Of a stretch of DNA of 17,924 bases, positions 16,165-17,924 are shown in pieces. The DNA lies in contig JBEVNX010000232.1 in assembly GCA_040507895.1 (NCBI GenBank), positions 1-17,924 of the forward strand. The letters run 5' to 3'. Position numbers and translations under genes: made by a program. Positions within the stretch are counted from its first letter, which is position 1. The number at the start of each line of letters is the position of its first letter. The DNA is from JBEVNX01 sp040507895 (lineage in GTDB: Bacteria; Desulfobacterota; Binatia; JACPRU01). The notes beneath the pieces were generated by a model, which saw only the letters and a list, made by a program, of their open reading frames with translations, was not told where the DNA came from and did no database searches.

Positions 16165-16340
16165 AACGGCCGTCTAGCGCGGCGCTTCCGGACCTTCACT
16201 CTGAGCTTACACTCGAGTCGCCGCGAGCGTCCGAGGCGGTGCGCTCGGAGTCTGCCCGGATCCTCCATCTCGCCTCGCAGCGGCCGGGTGAGCGGCAGGC
16301 GTCACGGAGAAAACCGCTCGGATCGTCCGTCCAGAGACAT

Positions 16341-16404
16341 AGGAAGCCACAACTGTCGCAATAGGAAGCCACAACTGTCGCAATAGAAAGCCACAACTGT
16401 CGCA
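16341..16404. repeat. Three tandem 22-bp direct repeats
   Basis: Copies lie at 16341-16362, 16363-16384 and 16385-16404 (the last truncated by 2 bp). The first two are identical, and the third differs by one base (G to A at its third position) across its visible length. All share the core GCCACAACTGTCGCA. There are no spacers, so this is not a CRISPR array. The period of 22 bp is about two helical turns, so proteins bound to each copy would sit on the same face. The core contains ACA-AC-TGT, a short dyad-like half-site pair. Terminal arrays of this kind occur in IS21-type elements, and similar arrays occur as operators or iterons; no transposase or initiator gene is present here. Confidence 0.9.
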
Positions 16405-16412
16405 GGAGACTC

Positions 16413-16490
16413 GTGTCAGCATGACACCTGAGCTCTAACGCCACAGGCGGGGTGTGGTTACGCGCGCTGGCGCCCCAGCGATCAAGATCG
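16413..16490. repeat. Run of four short inverted repeats
   Basis: Directly after the tandem repeats come four dyads. GTGTCA-gca-TGACAC is at 16413-16427 (perfect 6-bp arms). TAAC(gc)CACA at 16436-16445 pairs with TGTGGTTA at 16453-16460, with a two-base bulge. CGCTGG-cgcc-CCAGCG is at 16465-16480. CGATC-aa-GATCG is at 16479-16490, overlapping the third by two bases. They lie 84-161 bp before the patatin start. They could fold as consecutive hairpins in a leader RNA or be binding sites; no T-run terminator is present. Confidence 0.65.
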
Positions 16491-16573
16491 AAGCCCTGCT
16501 ATCAAGACACCAAGCCGTCCTTCGAGTGTTTGCAGACGCGACAAGGCCACCTCCCAAAGCCAACTAAGAGGCG

Positions 16574-17590
16574 ATGGACCTCGACGGGCATACAGTGGGT
16601 GTCGCTCTGAGCAGCGGCGGCGCGTCCTCGCTCGCTCAGATCGGAGCGCTCGAAGTCTTGCTCGAAGCAGGCATACCGATCGACGTCGTCGCCGGGACCA
16701 GCGGCGGCTCGATCATCGGCGCCGTGCTCGCCGCGGGCAAGCTCGCTGAATTCCGCGAAGCGGTGACCGCGTTCACCCCCCGGCGCCTCTTCAGCTTGGT
16801 CAGCCTCGTGTGGACCCGGGGAGCGCTGCTCGAGCTCGGGCCGGCCATCGATTTCACCCGCCCGTTCGTGACCGAACGAATCGAAGATCTGGGAAAGCGC
16901 TTCGGGGCCGTCGCGGTCGACTTGGCGACTGGAGCAGAAGTCGTTCTGCGTACGGGCGCCGTCGGCGAGGCGATCCGAGCGAGCTGTGCCATCCCCGGCG
17001 TCTTCCCGCCCTGCCAGAGCGACGGCCGGTGGCTCGCGGACGGTGCGCTCGCCAATCCCGTGCCGGTCGACGTCGCTCGCGATCTCGGGGCACGTTTCGT
17101 GATCGCGATCAACGCGCTCTTCGTCGATCGGGACCATGCCGCACGGTTCTCGCGAGAGTGCACGCCGACCAAGACGGGCCTGCGCGATTTCTTGGCCGCC
17201 GCCTTTCGGCGCGACGTCGTCGCCGATCTGGAGCAGGCGGTCGCTGAGAGCGCGATCGAGCGAGTGCCGGGATCGTCCGAAGGTCTACGCTGGCTCGCCG
17301 TCCTGGCTCAGGCCAGTCGGATCGTTCAGTGTCGCATCGCGGCGGCTCGTCTGCGTCGCTCGCCCCCTGACGCGTCGATTGACATCGCCGCCGGCGACGT
17401 CGGCGTCTTCGACTTCCATCGCGCCGCGGACCTCATCGAGCTCGGACGCGAGGCGGCGACGTCCGCACTGCCGGGTATCCATCGCGCGCTGGCGTCCAGA
17501 TCGCGCGCCCGTCGCCGGCTCCAGGAATGGTGGCGTTCCCGTGGGCGGCCGGCAGGCGCGCCCCAGACCGCCGCGCTCGCGATGCGGTGA
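16574..17590 (+). CDS. Patatin-like phospholipase
   Basis: A 338-aa Ser/Asp-dyad lipid acyl hydrolase. The nucleophile motif GTSGGS has Ser43, and the dyad aspartate is Asp156 in ADGA. CAIPGVFPPC (138-147), which precedes it, is the usual family block. The oxyanion loop reads SSGGASSLAQIGAL rather than the common GGGxRG, so the conserved arginine is not at its normal place. No signal peptide or transmembrane segment is seen. Downstream of about residue 190 the protein is helical and Arg/Ala-rich, with a basic, Trp-containing end (RRLQEWWRSRGR). The ATG at 16574 has AAGAGG only 2 nt upstream, which is tight; a GTG at 16595 is an alternative start. It converges on the SDR gene. The substrate is unknown; the catabolic neighbours make a lipid or ester plausible. 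Confidence 0.88.
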   Translation: MDLDGHTVGVALSSGGASSLAQIGALEVLLEAGIPIDVVAGTSGGSIIGAVLAAGKLAEFREAVTAFTPRRLFSLVSLVWTRGALLELGPAIDFTRPFVTERIEDLGKRFGAVAVDLATGAEVVLRTGAVGEAIRASCAIPGVFPPCQSDGRWLADGALANPVPVDVARDLGARFVIAINALFVDRDHAARFSRECTPTKTGLRDFLAAAFRRDVVADLEQAVAESAIERVPGSSEGLRWLAVLAQASRIVQCRIAAARLRRSPPDASIDIAAGDVGVFDFHRAADLIELGREAATSALPGIHRALASRSRARRRLQEWWRSRGRPAGAPQTAALAMR

Positions 17591-17625
17591 AGTTCGAAGC
17601 GCGGGCCTTCGTGCGCGCCGTGCGA

Positions 17626-17652
17626 CGAAGCCGCCGAGCTCGAGCGGCTTCG
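17626..17652. terminator. Stem-loop between convergent patatin and SDR genes
   Basis: A perfect 9-bp inverted repeat, CGAAGCCGC with GCGGCTTCG, encloses a 9-nt loop. It lies in the 70-bp gap between the patatin stop (17590) and the SDR stop (17661), where a bidirectional terminator is expected. A T-run is lacking on both strands, so it may be a weak or Rho-assisted terminator or a 3'-end stabilising hairpin. Confidence 0.6.
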
Positions 17653-17660
17653 AGCGAGAA

Positions 17661-17924
17661 CTAGGAGATGCTGCGTCCGCCGTCGACGGCCAGGCACACG
17701 CCGGTCAAAAACGCGGCCTCGTCCGAAGCCAAGAACAGCACCGCGGTGGCGACGTCGCTCGGCTCGGTCAGTCTCCCGAGAGGAATCGTCGACACGAGTT
17801 GCTCGCGCAGGTCGCTCGGCAGGGAATCGACGCCGAGCGCGGTCTTCATGAAGGCGGTATCCGCGGCGACCGGGTTCACGGCGTTGACGCGGATCTTGAA
17901 CGGCGCGACCTCTCGAGCGAGACC
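17661..17924 (-). CDS. SDR family NAD(P)-dependent oxidoreductase, C-terminal part
   Basis: The C-terminal 87 residues of a classical short-chain dehydrogenase/reductase; the frame is open to the window edge, so the start, the nucleotide-binding TGxxxGxG motif and the YxxxK active site lie outside. The visible blocks are typical of the family: RVNAVNPVAADT, where FabG-like members usually read VNAVxPGxxxT, then PLGRLTEPSDVATAVLFLAS, DEAAFLTGV and the final VDGGRSI. It would oxidise or reduce an alcohol/ketone group with NAD(P). Its convergence on the patatin gene and closeness to the CoA-transferase and PrpD genes fit a catabolic role. The exact substrate cannot be inferred from this part. 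Confidence 0.9.
   Translation of the reverse strand, partial: GLAREVAPFKIRVNAVNPVAADTAFMKTALGVDSLPSDLREQLVSTIPLGRLTEPSDVATAVLFLASDEAAFLTGVCLAVDGGRSIS

Larger units (their letters stand above)
16026..16573. other. 548-bp gene-free stretch rich in repeats and dyads
   Basis: No credible gene lies between the PrpD-family and patatin genes. The short open frames here (for example 16074-16364 plus and 16196-16444 minus) are Arg/Ser/Pro-rich, match no family I recognise, and run into the tandem repeats. The stretch contains a G/C-run palindrome (16140-16164), three tandem 22-bp repeats (16341-16404) and four consecutive short dyads (16413-16490). The part from about 16330 on is less G+C-rich than the genes around it. 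The mix of repeat array and dyads next to a gene boundary suggests a mobile-element remnant or a regulatory region; nothing coding supports a transposase. Confidence 0.55.

Noticed and set aside
16341..16404. CRISPR array
   Set aside because: The repeats are directly tandem with no spacers and there are no cas genes.
16074..16444. Small genes in the gene-free stretch (16074-16364 plus, 16196-16444 minus)
   Set aside because: Neither has a convincing ribosome binding site or a recognisable domain, and both run into the tandem repeats.
16436..16460. Integron attC site
   Set aside because: It has TAAC/GTTA-like ends and a bulge, but is only 25 bp, lacks the second pair of core sites, and no cassette gene or integrase is visible.

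Overview
The window is a GC-rich bacterial chromosomal segment (about two thirds G+C by eye, strong GC bias at third codon positions) that is almost fully coding. It holds a complete, contiguous RecBCD operon, an archaeal/mycobacterial-type ATP-dependent DNA ligase, an MsrA with the long N-terminal arm also found in E. coli MsrA, and a set of lipid/acyl-CoA style catabolic genes. This fits an uncultured, metabolically versatile proteobacterium or a delta-like lineage (Myxococcota or Binatia type). The sequence alone does not fix the taxon.

Layout. (1) 2-1763, plus strand: the 3' part of an ATP-dependent DNA ligase, then a secreted SYLF/Ysc84 protein 4 nt downstream. (2) 1720-10585, minus strand: recC-recB-recD. 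Each junction is an ATGA stop/start overlap, and there is no ptrA between recC and recB. The recD stop lies inside the SYLF coding end (44 bp tail-to-tail overlap). (3) 10651-11680, plus strand, divergent from recC: msrA, then a small CULT-domain protein that closely matches the thalidomide-binding domain of cereblon. It carries four zinc cysteines and three cage tryptophans with the cereblon spacing. Its reading frame has no ATG after the msrA stop that would keep the zinc site, so it probably starts inside msrA. (4) 11703-14567, minus strand: an SCP2-like lipid-binding protein, an alpha/beta hydrolase and a fused class I CoA-transferase, in transcription order. A large imperfect inverted repeat lies between the first two. 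(5) 14664-16025, plus strand: an MmgE/PrpD family protein, divergent from the SCP2-like gene. (6) 16026-16573: a 548-bp gene-free stretch with a G/C palindrome, three tandem 22-bp repeats and several consecutive short dyads. (7) 16574-17590, plus strand: a patatin-like lipase. It converges on the C-terminal part of an SDR oxidoreductase (minus strand, runs off the window), with a perfect 9-bp stem-loop between them.

How the parts work together. RecBCD and the ligase belong to DNA break processing and sealing. MsrA repairs oxidised methionine. If the CULT protein shares the ligand preference of eukaryotic cereblon (cyclic imides such as damaged C-terminal Asn/Gln residues), the two would form a protein-damage pair; that is inference. 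The SCP2-like, hydrolase, CoA-transferase, PrpD-family, patatin and SDR genes look like breakdown of a hydrophobic or branched organic acid, with the substrate unknown. The most notable element is the CULT/cereblon-like gene. The gene-free stretch at 16026-16573 is the second place to look.
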